A DNA stretch of 64,000 nt from Clostridiaceae bacterium (GTDB lineage: Bacteria; Bacillota; Clostridia; Lachnospirales; Lachnospiraceae), in assembly GCA_902362865.1 (NCBI GenBank), contig CABIYE010000008.1, forward strand, positions 46,968 through 110,967. Reading direction: 5' to 3'. The position numbers and the translations under genes were made by a program. This document shows, piece by piece, positions 1 through 8,695 of the stretch. The notes beneath the pieces were generated by a model. It was not told the DNA's origin. It saw only the letters and a program-made list of their open reading frames with translations, and made no database searches. The stretch's first letter is position 1. Each line of letters begins with the position of its first letter.

Positions 1-2207
1 TTAATAAGCCTGTGGTCGCTACCTGTGACGTGCATTTTCTGGACCCGGAAGATGAAGTCTACCGCCGGATTATTATGGCGGGAAAGGGCTTTTCTGACGC
101 GGATGAGCAGGCGCCTCTTTATCTTAGAACCACGGAAGAAATGTTGGAAGAATTTGAATATTTAGGTTCAGCGAAGGCTCATGAGGTGGTAATTGAAAAC
201 CCCAATATGATTGCCGGATGGGTAGAGAAAATTTCGCCGGTACGTCCTGATAAGTGTCCTCCGGTCATTCCGGATTCGGACACCATGCTGCGGGATATCT
301 GCTATAACCGGGCTCATGAGATGTATGGCGAAGAATTGCCGGAGGTGGTGACAGAACGTCTGGAACGTGAGCTGAATTCCATCATTTCCAATGGATTTGC
401 CGTGATGTATATCATAGCCCAAAAGCTGGTGTGGAAGTCGAATGAGGATGGATATCTGGTTGGTTCCCGTGGTTCTGTCGGCTCTTCTTTTGTTGCGACG
501 ATGGCAGGTATTACGGAGGTCAATCCTTTAAGTCCCCATTATTATTGTAAGAAATGCCATTATAGTGATTTTGATTCGGAGGAGGTAAAGGCATTTGCCG
601 GAGGGTGCGGCTGGGACATGCCGGATAAATTATGTCCGGTCTGTGGGGAGAAGCTGGTAAAGGATGGATTCGATATTCCCTTTGAGACATTCCTTGGATT
701 TAAAGGAAATAAAGAGCCGGATATTGACCTTAATTTTTCGGGCGACTATCAGAGTAATGCTCATAAATATACAGAAGTTATTTTTGGTGACGGACAGACT
801 TACCGTGCAGGAACCATCGGTACGCTGGCGGATAAGACGGCATTTGGTTTCGTGAAGAATTATTATGAAGAGCGTGGAACCAGGAAACGGGTCTGTGAGA
901 TCAATCGGATTGTGCAGGGATGTACGGGTATCCGCAGGAGTACGGGGCAGCATCCGGGAGGTATCATCGTGCTCCCGCTGGGGGAAGATATTAATTCTTT
1001 TACTCCGGTGCAGCATCCGGCAAATGACATGTCTACGGATATTGTCACTACCCATTTTGATTATCACTCCATTGACCATAACCTGTTAAAGCTTGATATT
1101 TTGGGGCATGATGATCCGACGATGATTAAGACACTGGAGGAATATATCAGTTCGCCTGCGATGGAGAATGAATACAACGAGACGGACAATCGTTTTGACG
1201 CTACGAAGATACCGCTGGATGACAGGGGTGTGATGTCTTTATTCCAGAGTACGGAGGCGTTGGGAATTAAACCCTCCGATATTGACGGCTGCCCGGTGGG
1301 CTGCCTTGGAATCCCGGAGTTTGGCACGGACTTTGTTATTCAGATGGTGGTGGACACAAAGCCGCAGTCTTTGTCAGACCTGATTCGTATTTCCGGGCTG
1401 TCGCATGGGACAGATGTGTGGCTTAACAATGCCCAGGAACTGATACGAAGCGGCAAGGCTACTATTTCAAGCTGCATTTGTACCCGTGATGATATTATGA
1501 CCTACCTTATTAATAAAGGATTAGACAGTGAAGAATCCTTTACGATTATGGAGCGTGTTCGAAAAGGAGCGGTGGCAAAAGGGAAATGTAAGGAGTGGCC
1601 GGAATTTAAAAAAGATATGGCGGCGCACGATGTGCCGGACTGGTATGTCTGGTCCTGCGAGCAGATTAAGTACATGTTCCCTAAGGCACATGCGGCAGCG
1701 TATGTTATGATGGCATATCGGATTGCCTACTGTAAGATTAATTATCCGCTTGCCTACTATGCGGCCTATTTCGGAATCCGTGCAGATGCATTTTCCTATG
1801 AATTGATGTGCCGGGGCAAAGAACAGCTGAATTATTATATCAATGATTATAAACGGCGCTCTAATACTCTCAGTAAAAAGGAACAGGATACACTGAAGGA
1901 CATGAAGATCGTACAGGAAATGTACGCCAGGGGACTGGAATTCGTTCCCATTGACCTGTACAAAGCGAAAGCTACAAAATTTCTGATTATCGACGGTAAA
2001 TTAATGCCGCCTTTTTCCAGTATTGAAGGGATGGGAGATAAAGCTGCAGAAGCTGTTGAGGCGGCGTCTGCGGACGGCCCCTATCTTTCCAGGGATGATT
2101 TCAGGCAGCGGACGAAGGTAAGTAAGACAGTCATTGATTTGATGAATGAATTGGGACTGTTTGAAGGTATCCCGGAGAGTAATCAGCTGTCCCTGTTTGA
2201 TTTATAA
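1..2207 (+). CDS. polC: DNA polymerase III PolC-type, C-terminal part (5' end outside window)
   Basis: This is the replicative DNA polymerase of low-GC Gram-positive bacteria. The frame is open to the left edge and reads NKPVVATCDVHF, the end of the PHP domain, so the GTG at 12 is an internal valine and not a start. In-window residues of about 160-170 carry the GSRGSVGSS nucleotide-binding motif. Two Cys pairs (CKKC and CPVC) form a zinc site at about 175-215. PDIDLNFSGDYQ at about 237-248 holds the catalytic aspartates. The fingers and the C-terminal fold follow, and the protein ends in a clamp-binding-like QLSLFDL. About half of a normal PolC is missing upstream, off the window. Identification is secure. 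Confidence 0.97.
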   Translation, partial: NKPVVATCDVHFLDPEDEVYRRIIMAGKGFSDADEQAPLYLRTTEEMLEEFEYLGSAKAHEVVIENPNMIAGWVEKISPVRPDKCPPVIPDSDTMLRDICYNRAHEMYGEELPEVVTERLERELNSIISNGFAVMYIIAQKLVWKSNEDGYLVGSRGSVGSSFVATMAGITEVNPLSPHYYCKKCHYSDFDSEEVKAFAGGCGWDMPDKLCPVCGEKLVKDGFDIPFETFLGFKGNKEPDIDLNFSGDYQSNAHKYTEVIFGDGQTYRAGTIGTLADKTAFGFVKNYYEERGTRKRVCEINRIVQGCTGIRRSTGQHPGGIIVLPLGEDINSFTPVQHPANDMSTDIVTTHFDYHSIDHNLLKLDILGHDDPTMIKTLEEYISSPAMENEYNETDNRFDATKIPLDDRGVMSLFQSTEALGIKPSDIDGCPVGCLGIPEFGTDFVIQMVVDTKPQSLSDLIRISGLSHGTDVWLNNAQELIRSGKATISSCICTRDDIMTYLINKGLDSEESFTIMERVRKGAVAKGKCKEWPEFKKDMAAHDVPDWYVWSCEQIKYMFPKAHAAAYVMMAYRIAYCKINYPLAYYAAYFGIRADAFSYELMCRGKEQLNYYINDYKRRSNTLSKKEQDTLKDMKIVQEMYARGLEFVPIDLYKAKATKFLIIDGKLMPPFSSIEGMGDKAAEAVEAASADGPYLSRDDFRQRTKVSKTVIDLMNELGLFEGIPESNQLSLFDL

Positions 2208-2228
2208 TGAAAGAACGGAGCGTGGATA

Positions 2229-2885
2229 ATGGAGCTGCATAAAGGCTTGTTTTCCTGCCATTTGTTTCAAGGAATGGACAGTGAAAAGGCAGAAAATATT
2301 ATCAGACTGTTGAAAGGAAAGACGAAGGAGTATCAGAAAAAGGAGATGATTTTGTCAGAGGGAGATGAAATTCGAGAAATTGGAATCCTCCTTTCTGGTG
2401 AGGTCTGTAAGGTACAATACTATCCTGACGGGACGGAGCAAATGATGCAAAAGCTTCAGAGGTCGTACATGGTGGGGCTGGAGGTGGCTGTTAGTATAAA
2501 AAAAACCAGTCCATATACACTTTATGCATTGCAGCCGTCAGTAATTTACTGGTTTCCGGTCAGATACATTGAAGAGGCAGGGGTTTTGCAGGAGACGGAC
2601 AGGATTTCCCTCTATCAGCGTATTGTCACTTTTCTTGCCAATGAAGATATCCGTAAATACCGCAAGATAGAGATCCTTTCATCAAGAAGTGTACGGGAAA
2701 AGATAGAAAAATATTTAAAAATCCAGAGTCTCCGTTATCAAAGTGATGCTTTCGATATTGATTTCAACCGGGAACAACTGGCAAGCTATCTGGGGTTAAA
2801 CAGAAGCGTGCTGTCCCATGAACTAAAGAAAATGGAAAAAGAAGGGTTACTGACCGTGCGAAAGAATCATTTTGTTTTATATTAA
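2229..2885 (+). CDS. Crp/Fnr-family transcriptional regulator
   Basis: A 218-residue regulator with an N-terminal cyclic-nucleotide-type beta barrel (about residues 15-125, with GDEIREIGILLSGEV) and a C-terminal winged helix (about 150-215). The recognition helix lies in REQLASYLGLNRSVLSHEL. I see no Fnr-type cysteine cluster, so oxygen sensing by an iron-sulfur cluster is not supported. It follows polC by 21 nt, ends in a strong terminator, and sits directly upstream of the molybdenum locus on the same strand. I infer that it controls that locus, because a palindrome centred at -41.5 of the next promoter has Crp/Fnr geometry. The effector is unknown. Confidence 0.85.
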   Translation: MELHKGLFSCHLFQGMDSEKAENIIRLLKGKTKEYQKKEMILSEGDEIREIGILLSGEVCKVQYYPDGTEQMMQKLQRSYMVGLEVAVSIKKTSPYTLYALQPSVIYWFPVRYIEEAGVLQETDRISLYQRIVTFLANEDIRKYRKIEILSSRSVREKIEKYLKIQSLRYQSDAFDIDFNREQLASYLGLNRSVLSHELKKMEKEGLLTVRKNHFVLY

Positions 2886-2903
2886 ATTTATTTTTGAAGA
2901 AGG

Positions 2904-2937
2904 CTCCTGCCACTGGATAGATGTGGCAGGAGTTTTT
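2904..2937 (+). terminator. Intrinsic terminator after the Crp/Fnr gene
   Basis: Perfect 10-bp stem CTCCTGCCAC / GTGGCAGGAG (2904-2913 and 2923-2932) with a 9-nt loop, followed by TTTTT. It separates the regulator from the molybdenum operon. Confidence 0.9.
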
Positions 2938-2944
2938 GCGTAAA

Positions 2945-2988
2945 AAGTTGTTTTGACAACTTAAAAAAGTGTGAGGCACTGATATAAT
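2945..2988 (+). promoter_or_regulatory. Molybdenum operon promoter with Crp/Fnr-type operator at -41.5
   Basis: A perfect inverted repeat AAGTTGT-TTTG-ACAACTT lies at 2945-2962. A TATAAT -10 box at 2983-2988 predicts a start near 2995, which puts the repeat centre at about -41.5, the classic position for class II Crp/Fnr activation. The -35 at 17 bp spacing is poor (CTTAAA, 2960-2965), as expected for an activator-dependent promoter. The TTGACA at 2953-2958 is 24 bp from the -10 box and is probably part of the operator instead. The motif and spacing are seen; the link to the regulator is inferred. Confidence 0.6.
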
Positions 2989-3027
2989 AAACAAGAATGG
3001 GGATTTTTCTGATTATAGAAGGGAATG

Positions 3028-4056
3028 ATGAAAATGAAGCTGGTGAGAACAGAAGATGCGGTGGGGCAAGTACTCTGCCATGATATTACGCAGATTATAA
3101 AAGGTGTTACAAAGGATGCTGTATTCCGAAAGGGGCATGTGGTGACAGAAAAGGATATACCGGTGCTTTTGTCTGTGGGAAAAGATCATCTGTATATTTG
3201 GGAGAAAGAAGAAGGTATGCTGCACGAAGACGAGGCTGCGCAGATTCTTTATGATATCTGCGGAAATACATTTATGCATCCGTCTGAAATCAAAGAAGGT
3301 AAGATTGAACTGATTGCTGATTGTGATGGACTGCTGAAGGTGGATACAGAGAAGCTGAACCGGATAAATTCTCTGGGAGAAATGATGATTGCCAGCCGTC
3401 ATGGGAATTTCCCGGTGAAGGCAGGAGATAAGATAGCAGGAACCCGGATTATCCCGTTGGTGATTGAAGCAGAAAAAATGGAACATGCAAAGAAAGTGGG
3501 AGGAGGGGTGCCTGTTTTTGGGATCCTTCCATTTATCAAGAAAAGGGCTGGTCTGGTTATTACAGGAAATGAGGTATTTCATGGAAGGATCCGGGATACA
3601 TTTTCTCCGGTTATAGAAGAAAAGCTGGCAGAATACCAGGTGGATATTGTTGGTAAAGAGATCAGCGACGATCAACCGGAACGTATTACAGAATGTATAC
3701 AGAAGTTATTAGGGCAGGGGGCGGATCTGATCCTGTGTACAGGAGGAATGAGTGTGGATCCTGATGACAGGACGCCTTTGGCAATCCGTAATACCGGTGC
3801 TGAGATTGTGAGCTATGGGGCACCGGTGCTGCCGGGAGCCATGTTCCTTCTGGCATATTATGGAGAAGATCGAATTCCCGTTATGGGACTTCCGGGATGT
3901 GTGATGTACGCAAGGAGGACCATTTTTGATTTGGTGCTGCCAAGGGTGATGGCAGGAGAAATTCTCGAAAAAAAAGATTTGGATATACTGGGAGAGGGGG
4001 GACTCTGCCTGTCCTGTCCGGTATGTACCTTCCCGAATTGTGGATTTGGAAAATAG
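3028..4056 (+). CDS. Short MoeA-like molybdopterin-binding protein with Cys-rich tail
   Basis: A molybdopterin-binding protein of the MoeA/MogA superfamily, probably for late molybdenum cofactor handling. The MoCF_biosynth fold occupies about residues 175-320, with LVITGNEV, CTGGMSVDPDDRTP and GLPGCVM as the ligand-binding loops. It is shorter than MoeA and lacks a clear C-terminal domain IV. Instead it ends in a CxxCxxCxxxxC cluster (CLSCPVCTFPNC). Start codons at 3025, 3028 and 3034 are possible; GAAGGG at 3018-3023 favours 3028 or 3034. It is the first gene of the molybdenum operon. Whether it inserts molybdate as true MoeA does cannot be told from sequence. Confidence 0.85.
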   Translation: MKMKLVRTEDAVGQVLCHDITQIIKGVTKDAVFRKGHVVTEKDIPVLLSVGKDHLYIWEKEEGMLHEDEAAQILYDICGNTFMHPSEIKEGKIELIADCDGLLKVDTEKLNRINSLGEMMIASRHGNFPVKAGDKIAGTRIIPLVIEAEKMEHAKKVGGGVPVFGILPFIKKRAGLVITGNEVFHGRIRDTFSPVIEEKLAEYQVDIVGKEISDDQPERITECIQKLLGQGADLILCTGGMSVDPDDRTPLAIRNTGAEIVSYGAPVLPGAMFLLAYYGEDRIPVMGLPGCVMYARRTIFDLVLPRVMAGEILEKKDLDILGEGGLCLSCPVCTFPNCGFGK

Positions 4057-4068
4057 AAGGAGAATGAA

Positions 4069-5124
4069 ATGCTGGAATTATATCATGCTATAAAAAATGC
4101 AGATTCAAATCACCGGAATATGGTTTTGACAGTGCTTGACGGAAAGCCGTTCGGTGAGAAAGCGCTGGTATCCGGCGAGAGAATTAAATGGGAGTCGGTG
4201 AAAAACGGTTTTTTTTCAGAGAACCGGGCTGAAATAGGAAGAATAAAAGAAAGTGGAAAGGTCATCGTAAGCGGGCGGACTGTATTTAGTGAAATTCTGG
4301 GGAAAGAGAAAAAAATGGTGATCTGCGGAGGCGGACATGTATCGGTTCCTGTGATTCAAATGGGAATTATGCTTGGTTTCCATGTGACGGTGCTGGAGGA
4401 TCGCCCTCAATTTGCAGACAACGCCAGGCGTGCCGGGGCTTCCCGGGTTTATTGTGAACCATTTAAAGAAGGGTTGTCCAGGATAGAAGGGGACGAGGAT
4501 ACCTATTTTATTATTGTGACAAGAGGACATCGCTATGATCAGACCTGTCTGGCACAGATTGCCGGGAAGAAGCATGCATATATAGGGATGATTGGCAGCA
4601 GGAAACGTGTAAAATTGGTGAAAGAAGCTGTGATTGCAGAGGGAGCCTGCCGGGAAGTCATAGACCGGGTGTACACACCCATTGGGCTTGCGATTGGAGC
4701 CGAGACGCCGGAAGAAATTGCAGTTGCGATTATGGCTGAGATTATTGAAGTGAAGAATAAAAACAGGCGGGACAGTGGCTATACCAGAGAGATTATGCAG
4801 GTAGTCTGTGAGAAAAATGCATCTGTGGACGGAAAAGAATGTGGGTGTGCAGAAAATACGGGAGTGATGGTTACCATCGTTGGGAGAAAGGGATCAGCTC
4901 CCAGGAAGATGGGGACGAAAATGCTGGTTTTGCCGGATGGACACTGTGTGGGAACGATTGGCGGAGGATGTGCGGAGGCGGATATATACCGCAAAGCTTT
5001 ACTTAAGATAAGAAGAATGGATACTGAGCCGGAGCTGTGCCGTGTGGACATGACCGGAGAAGAGGCGGAAGAAGAAGGTATGGTCTGTGGCGGCGTAATT
5101 GAGGTTTTGATGGAAATGCTATAG
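4069..5124 (+). CDS. XdhC/CoxI-family molybdoenzyme maturation factor, permuted domain order
   Basis: A relative of XdhC, which carries (often sulfurated) molybdenum cofactor to xanthine dehydrogenase-type apoenzymes. The Rossmann XdhC_C domain comes first (about residues 82-230, with VICGGGHVSVPV and later GMIGSRKR). The XdhC_CoxI domain comes last (about 265-350, with GSAPRKMG, GTIGGGCAEAD and the MVCGG cysteine motif). In classical XdhC the CoxI part is N-terminal, so this is a circularly permuted arrangement. It lies 12 nt after the MoeA-like gene, which fits a cofactor delivery role for the hydroxylase encoded at 14031-17579. Confidence 0.88.
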   Translation: MLELYHAIKNADSNHRNMVLTVLDGKPFGEKALVSGERIKWESVKNGFFSENRAEIGRIKESGKVIVSGRTVFSEILGKEKKMVICGGGHVSVPVIQMGIMLGFHVTVLEDRPQFADNARRAGASRVYCEPFKEGLSRIEGDEDTYFIIVTRGHRYDQTCLAQIAGKKHAYIGMIGSRKRVKLVKEAVIAEGACREVIDRVYTPIGLAIGAETPEEIAVAIMAEIIEVKNKNRRDSGYTREIMQVVCEKNASVDGKECGCAENTGVMVTIVGRKGSAPRKMGTKMLVLPDGHCVGTIGGGCAEADIYRKALLKIRRMDTEPELCRVDMTGEEAEEEGMVCGGVIEVLMEML

Positions 5125-5149
5125 CAGGTAAAGGAAGAGAAAAGAATAG

Positions 5150-6127
5150 ATGGAAGACCAGTATCAGAGAGAGATTGATTATATCAGAATATCAGTGACA
5201 GACCGCTGTAACTTTCGCTGCAGATATTGTATGCCGGAAGAAGGAACGGCGCTTTTTCCTCATAGTGAAATTATGACCTATGAAGAGATTCTGCGTTTTA
5301 TGAAGATTGCGGTAAGGACCGGCATAAAGAAAGTGAAGATTACAGGTGGAGAACCGTTGGTACGGAAAGGAGTCTGCGGGCTGATAAAGGAAATCCGAGA
5401 GATTTCGGGAATGGAAGCCGTGACCCTTACTACCAATGGATTTCTGCTTGGGAAGTATCTGCCCGAATTGAAGAAAACAGGTGTTTCGGGAATTAATATC
5501 AGCCTAGATACGCTGCAGCCGGAGCGTTTCAGAAAGCTTACGGGAAAAGATGCGTTTTTCCAGGTGAGGGATGGTATCAGGAATGCGTTGTTATCAGATA
5601 TTCCTGTGAAGATTAATTGTGTTCCCATGAAAGGATTTAATGAAGATGAGCTTCCCGCCATTGCGGCATTGGCAAAGAAGTATCCGGTAGCTGTCCGGTT
5701 TATTGAGATGATGCCGGTTGGATTGGGAAAAGCTTGTACCGGCGTTTCGCAGGAAGAAATTACGAAGATCCTGGAAATGAAATATGGTTCTATGGAGCTG
5801 GATGGAGATGTTTCCGGAAACGGACCGGCCGTATATTACCGGCTGGAAGGATTTCGGGGAAGAGTGGGATTTATCAGTGCTGTCAGCCATAGTTTTTGTG
5901 AGAATTGTAACCGTATCCGATTAACAGCAGACGGACTTTTGAAGCCCTGCCTGAGTTACGAAGGCAGGATAAATATCAAAGAGGCTATGCGCAGAGGGAT
6001 GGATGATGCAGAGATTGAGAAAAAATTAAGAGACAGTATTTACGCGAAGCCAAGATGCCATGGTTTTGCCGGTAAGATGAAAGAAGGCACGCCGGAGAAA
6101 CGGAAGATGGCAGGGATTGGAGGATAA
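5150..6127 (+). CDS. moaA: GTP 3',8-cyclase MoaA
   Basis: Radical-SAM enzyme for the first step of molybdopterin synthesis, converting GTP to 3',8-cyclo-7,8-dihydro-GTP. The CxxxCxxC motif is at Cys20, Cys24 and Cys27 (DRCNFRCRYC). The SAM-binding GGEP is at about 65-68. The second cluster motif is CENCNRIRLTADGLLKPC near 255-272. The protein ends in the Gly-Gly pair that is required in MoaA. Length (325 residues) is normal. Within the operon, 25 nt after the XdhC-like gene. Confidence 0.96.
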   Translation: MEDQYQREIDYIRISVTDRCNFRCRYCMPEEGTALFPHSEIMTYEEILRFMKIAVRTGIKKVKITGGEPLVRKGVCGLIKEIREISGMEAVTLTTNGFLLGKYLPELKKTGVSGINISLDTLQPERFRKLTGKDAFFQVRDGIRNALLSDIPVKINCVPMKGFNEDELPAIAALAKKYPVAVRFIEMMPVGLGKACTGVSQEEITKILEMKYGSMELDGDVSGNGPAVYYRLEGFRGRVGFISAVSHSFCENCNRIRLTADGLLKPCLSYEGRINIKEAMRRGMDDAEIEKKLRDSIYAKPRCHGFAGKMKEGTPEKRKMAGIGG

Positions 6128-6128
6128 G

Positions 6129-7070
6129 ATGGGTATTGTGAAAGCGGTCTGTACCAGTGACAGACGGGGAATACAAAAAACCAATGTGGGATCTGCTGAA
6201 TTGAAAGAAGATTTTGGAATTCTGACGGATGCCCATGCAGGAAATTGGCACAGGCAGGTAAGCCTTTTGTCGGCAGAAAAAATTGAAGAGTTCAACCGAA
6301 AAGGAGCGGAAGTCACTCCCGGAGCCTTTGGTGAAAATCTGGTGGTGGAAGGATTTGATTTTGGCAGTCTCCCAGTGGGAACGACTTTCCAGTGCGGAGA
6401 GGTGGTTTTGGAGATGACGCAGATTGGAAAGGAATGTCATAACCATTGTCAGATTTATCAGAAAATGGGTGAATGCATTATGCCGACGCAGGGAGTATTT
6501 GCCCGGGTGGTTCATGGAGGAATTCTATCTGTGGGAGATGAAATGCAGATGATAGAACGGGCAGATAACCGCTATACGGCTGCAGTAATGACTTTAAGTG
6601 ATAAGGGGGCAAAAGGTGAGAGGGAGGATACCAGCGGACCATTAATCTGTAAGATGGCAGAGGCAGCGGGATACCGTGTGATAGAGAGAATCCTTCTCGC
6701 GGATGATCAGGAGAGGATCGAAAGGGAGCTGGTTCGCCTTGCAGATCAAAGACAGGTGAATCTGATTCTTACCACAGGAGGAACCGGGTTTGCTGAGCGG
6801 GACCGGACGCCGGAAGCTACTCTTGCTGTTGCCACGAGAAATGCACCGGGAATTGCTGATGCAATCCGTATGTATTCCCTTTCTGTTACCGGCAGAGCCA
6901 TGCTGGGGCGGGGAGTGTCTGTTATTCGGAATAAGACGGTGATTGTTAATTTGCCGGGAAGTGAAAAAGCAGTAAAAGAGAGTTTGGAATATGTTCTGCC
7001 CTATCTGGAGCATGGCATACAGATTCTTTTGGGAGATGCTGCAGACTGTGGCAGTAACCATAAAAAATAA
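6129..7070 (+). CDS. MOSC domain - MogA/MoaB fusion protein
   Basis: A two-domain cofactor protein. The N-terminal MOSC domain (about residues 1-140) has the GAFGENLVVEG loop and a Cys in IGKECH that would be the reactive residue. The C-terminal part (about 150-310) is a MogA/MoaB molybdopterin adenylyltransferase domain with LTTGGTGFAERDRTPEAT and NLPGSEKAVKE. MogA adenylylates molybdopterin before molybdate insertion; MOSC domains bind sulfur or molybdenum cofactor. I chose ATG 6129 because GGAGG (6119-6123) is 5 nt upstream, rather than the TTG at 6117 inside moaA. Confidence 0.92.
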   Translation: MGIVKAVCTSDRRGIQKTNVGSAELKEDFGILTDAHAGNWHRQVSLLSAEKIEEFNRKGAEVTPGAFGENLVVEGFDFGSLPVGTTFQCGEVVLEMTQIGKECHNHCQIYQKMGECIMPTQGVFARVVHGGILSVGDEMQMIERADNRYTAAVMTLSDKGAKGEREDTSGPLICKMAEAAGYRVIERILLADDQERIERELVRLADQRQVNLILTTGGTGFAERDRTPEATLAVATRNAPGIADAIRMYSLSVTGRAMLGRGVSVIRNKTVIVNLPGSEKAVKESLEYVLPYLEHGIQILLGDAADCGSNHKK

Positions 7071-7089
7071 AGAAAAGAGGAAAAGACAG

Positions 7090-7968
7090 ATGATAAGAAA
7101 AATTGTGAGCAGCTTATTGGCAGTAGTGTTGACAGGAGCTTTGCTTGTCGGATGTGCAGGAAGTGCCGCTGAGAAAGATGCAGAAAATCCGGAAACCGGA
7201 GAGGATAAGGCGGAAGAGACGGAGATACAGGTATTTATTGCGGCAAGTCTCAACACGGTTATGACGGAACTTGCCGAGATGTACAATGAGGAGCATCCGG
7301 AAGTAAAGATTACTTTTAACGCAGACAGTTCCGGCACACTTTTAACCCAGATTGAGGAAGGTTATGAGTGTGATATTTTCTTCTCAGCAGCACAGAAGCA
7401 GATGGATCAGCTGGAAGCAGATGGCCTTGTGGAGGATGGTACAAGGGCAAATGTGGTGAATAACCAGGTTGTTGTGGTGACCTTAAAGGATAGTGGGACT
7501 GCTGTGACAGGGCTTGAGAATCTTGAGAACGCCCGGAGTATTGCATTGGCAGGCGGAAGTGTGCCGGTGGGGAAATACACGAGACAGGCGTTGGTAAATT
7601 TGGGTAAATTAGAAAGTGTGGAAGATGTATCAACTATTACGACGCAGCAGGTTTCAGAAGCCCTTGGAGGGGTAGAAATCAGTGAGCAGGATAATGTGAG
7701 TAAGGTGTTGACTGCAGTAGTGGAGGGTTCCTGCGAGGTGGGAACGACTTATTATTCGGATACCTATGGATATGAAGATGACCTGGAGATTCTGGAAACA
7801 GTAAGCTATGATCTGACAGGGGATGTGATCTATCCTATTGCTCGTGTTGTCAATGAAGAAGCGGATGATGCCCAGATAGAAGCGGCGGAGGATTTTCTGC
7901 AATTTATTTTATCTGACGAGGCGAAGGCGGTATTTGACGCATATTATTTTGACACAGATGTAGAGTAA
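7090..7968 (+). CDS. modA: Molybdate-binding lipoprotein ModA
   Basis: Substrate-binding protein of the molybdate ABC importer, tethered outside the membrane. It starts MIRKIVSSLLAVVLTGALL and has the lipobox LVGC, so the mature protein begins at a lipidated Cys. The start of the ligand fold (IQVFIAASLNTVMTEL), with ADSSGTL and DIFFSAA, is typical of ModA. GAGG 9 nt upstream sets the start at 7090; an upstream extension of the frame lies inside the preceding gene and would destroy the signal peptide. First gene of modABC. Confidence 0.95.
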   Translation: MIRKIVSSLLAVVLTGALLVGCAGSAAEKDAENPETGEDKAEETEIQVFIAASLNTVMTELAEMYNEEHPEVKITFNADSSGTLLTQIEEGYECDIFFSAAQKQMDQLEADGLVEDGTRANVVNNQVVVVTLKDSGTAVTGLENLENARSIALAGGSVPVGKYTRQALVNLGKLESVEDVSTITTQQVSEALGGVEISEQDNVSKVLTAVVEGSCEVGTTYYSDTYGYEDDLEILETVSYDLTGDVIYPIARVVNEEADDAQIEAAEDFLQFILSDEAKAVFDAYYFDTDVE

Positions 7969-7975
7969 AGATAGA

Positions 7976-8689
7976 GTGATGGATATGGAAATGGTTGTAG
8001 ATATACTGAAGGATTTGGACTGGAGCCCATTGATTATATCATTGAAAACAGGGGTGACTGCGACTTTCTTTTCTTTTTTCTTGGGAATCTTCGCTGCCAG
8101 AAAGGTGATAAAGATGGCGCCGGGAAGGAAAGCGTTCTTTGATGGTCTGCTTACACTTCCTATGGTTTTGCCGCCGACGGTGGCAGGGTTCTTTTTGCTG
8201 CTTCTTTTTAGCAGGCGGCGGCCACTGGGTATTTTGTTATATGAAGAATTTGATATTAAGGTGGTTCAGACCTGGCTGGGCTGCGTGATTGCGGCGACAG
8301 TTATTGCATTTCCGCTGATGTACCGTAATGCCAGAGCGGCGTTTGAGCAGGTGGATGTGAATCTGGTTTATGCAGGAAGAACCCTTGGTATGTCGGAATC
8401 CCGGATTTTCTGGACGGTAGTTGTGCCATCGGCAGGACCGGGGATTGTTTCTGGTACCATTTTAACCTTTGCCCGTGCATTGGGAGAATATGGAGCTACG
8501 TCTATGCTTGCGGGGAATATTCCGGGAAAGACGGGAACGATTTCCCAGAAGATTGCCATGGTCATACAGGATGGCGATTACCTGACGGCGGGAATCTGGG
8601 TTGCGGTGGTTATTTTGATTGCATTTGTGATTATCGTCTTAATGAACCTGCTGTCCGGCAGGAAGATGAAGAATGTAAAGAGATGGTAA
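7976..8689 (+). CDS. modB: Molybdate ABC transporter permease ModB
   Basis: Membrane subunit of the molybdate importer, 237 residues with about five membrane spans. The cytoplasmic EAA-like loop that contacts ModC is seen in AGRTLGMSESRIFWTVVVP, followed by ARALGEYGATSMLAGN, a ModB signature. GTG 7976, ATG 7979 and ATG 7985 are all possible starts and no ribosome site clearly decides. It is 7 nt from modA. Confidence 0.95.
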   Translation: MMDMEMVVDILKDLDWSPLIISLKTGVTATFFSFFLGIFAARKVIKMAPGRKAFFDGLLTLPMVLPPTVAGFFLLLLFSRRRPLGILLYEEFDIKVVQTWLGCVIAATVIAFPLMYRNARAAFEQVDVNLVYAGRTLGMSESRIFWTVVVPSAGPGIVSGTILTFARALGEYGATSMLAGNIPGKTGTISQKIAMVIQDGDYLTAGIWVAVVILIAFVIIVLMNLLSGRKMKNVKRW

Positions 8690-8695
8690 AAGAAA

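Noticed and set aside
12..2207. GTG at position 12 as a polC start
   Set aside because: The frame is open upstream and its sequence continues the PHP domain.
2953..2988. TTGACA and TATAAT as a consensus sigma-A promoter
   Set aside because: The spacing is 24 bp; TTGACA is better explained as half of the inverted repeat.
6991..7089. Upstream extension of modA
   Set aside because: It overlaps the MOSC-Mog gene and would place residues before the signal peptide.
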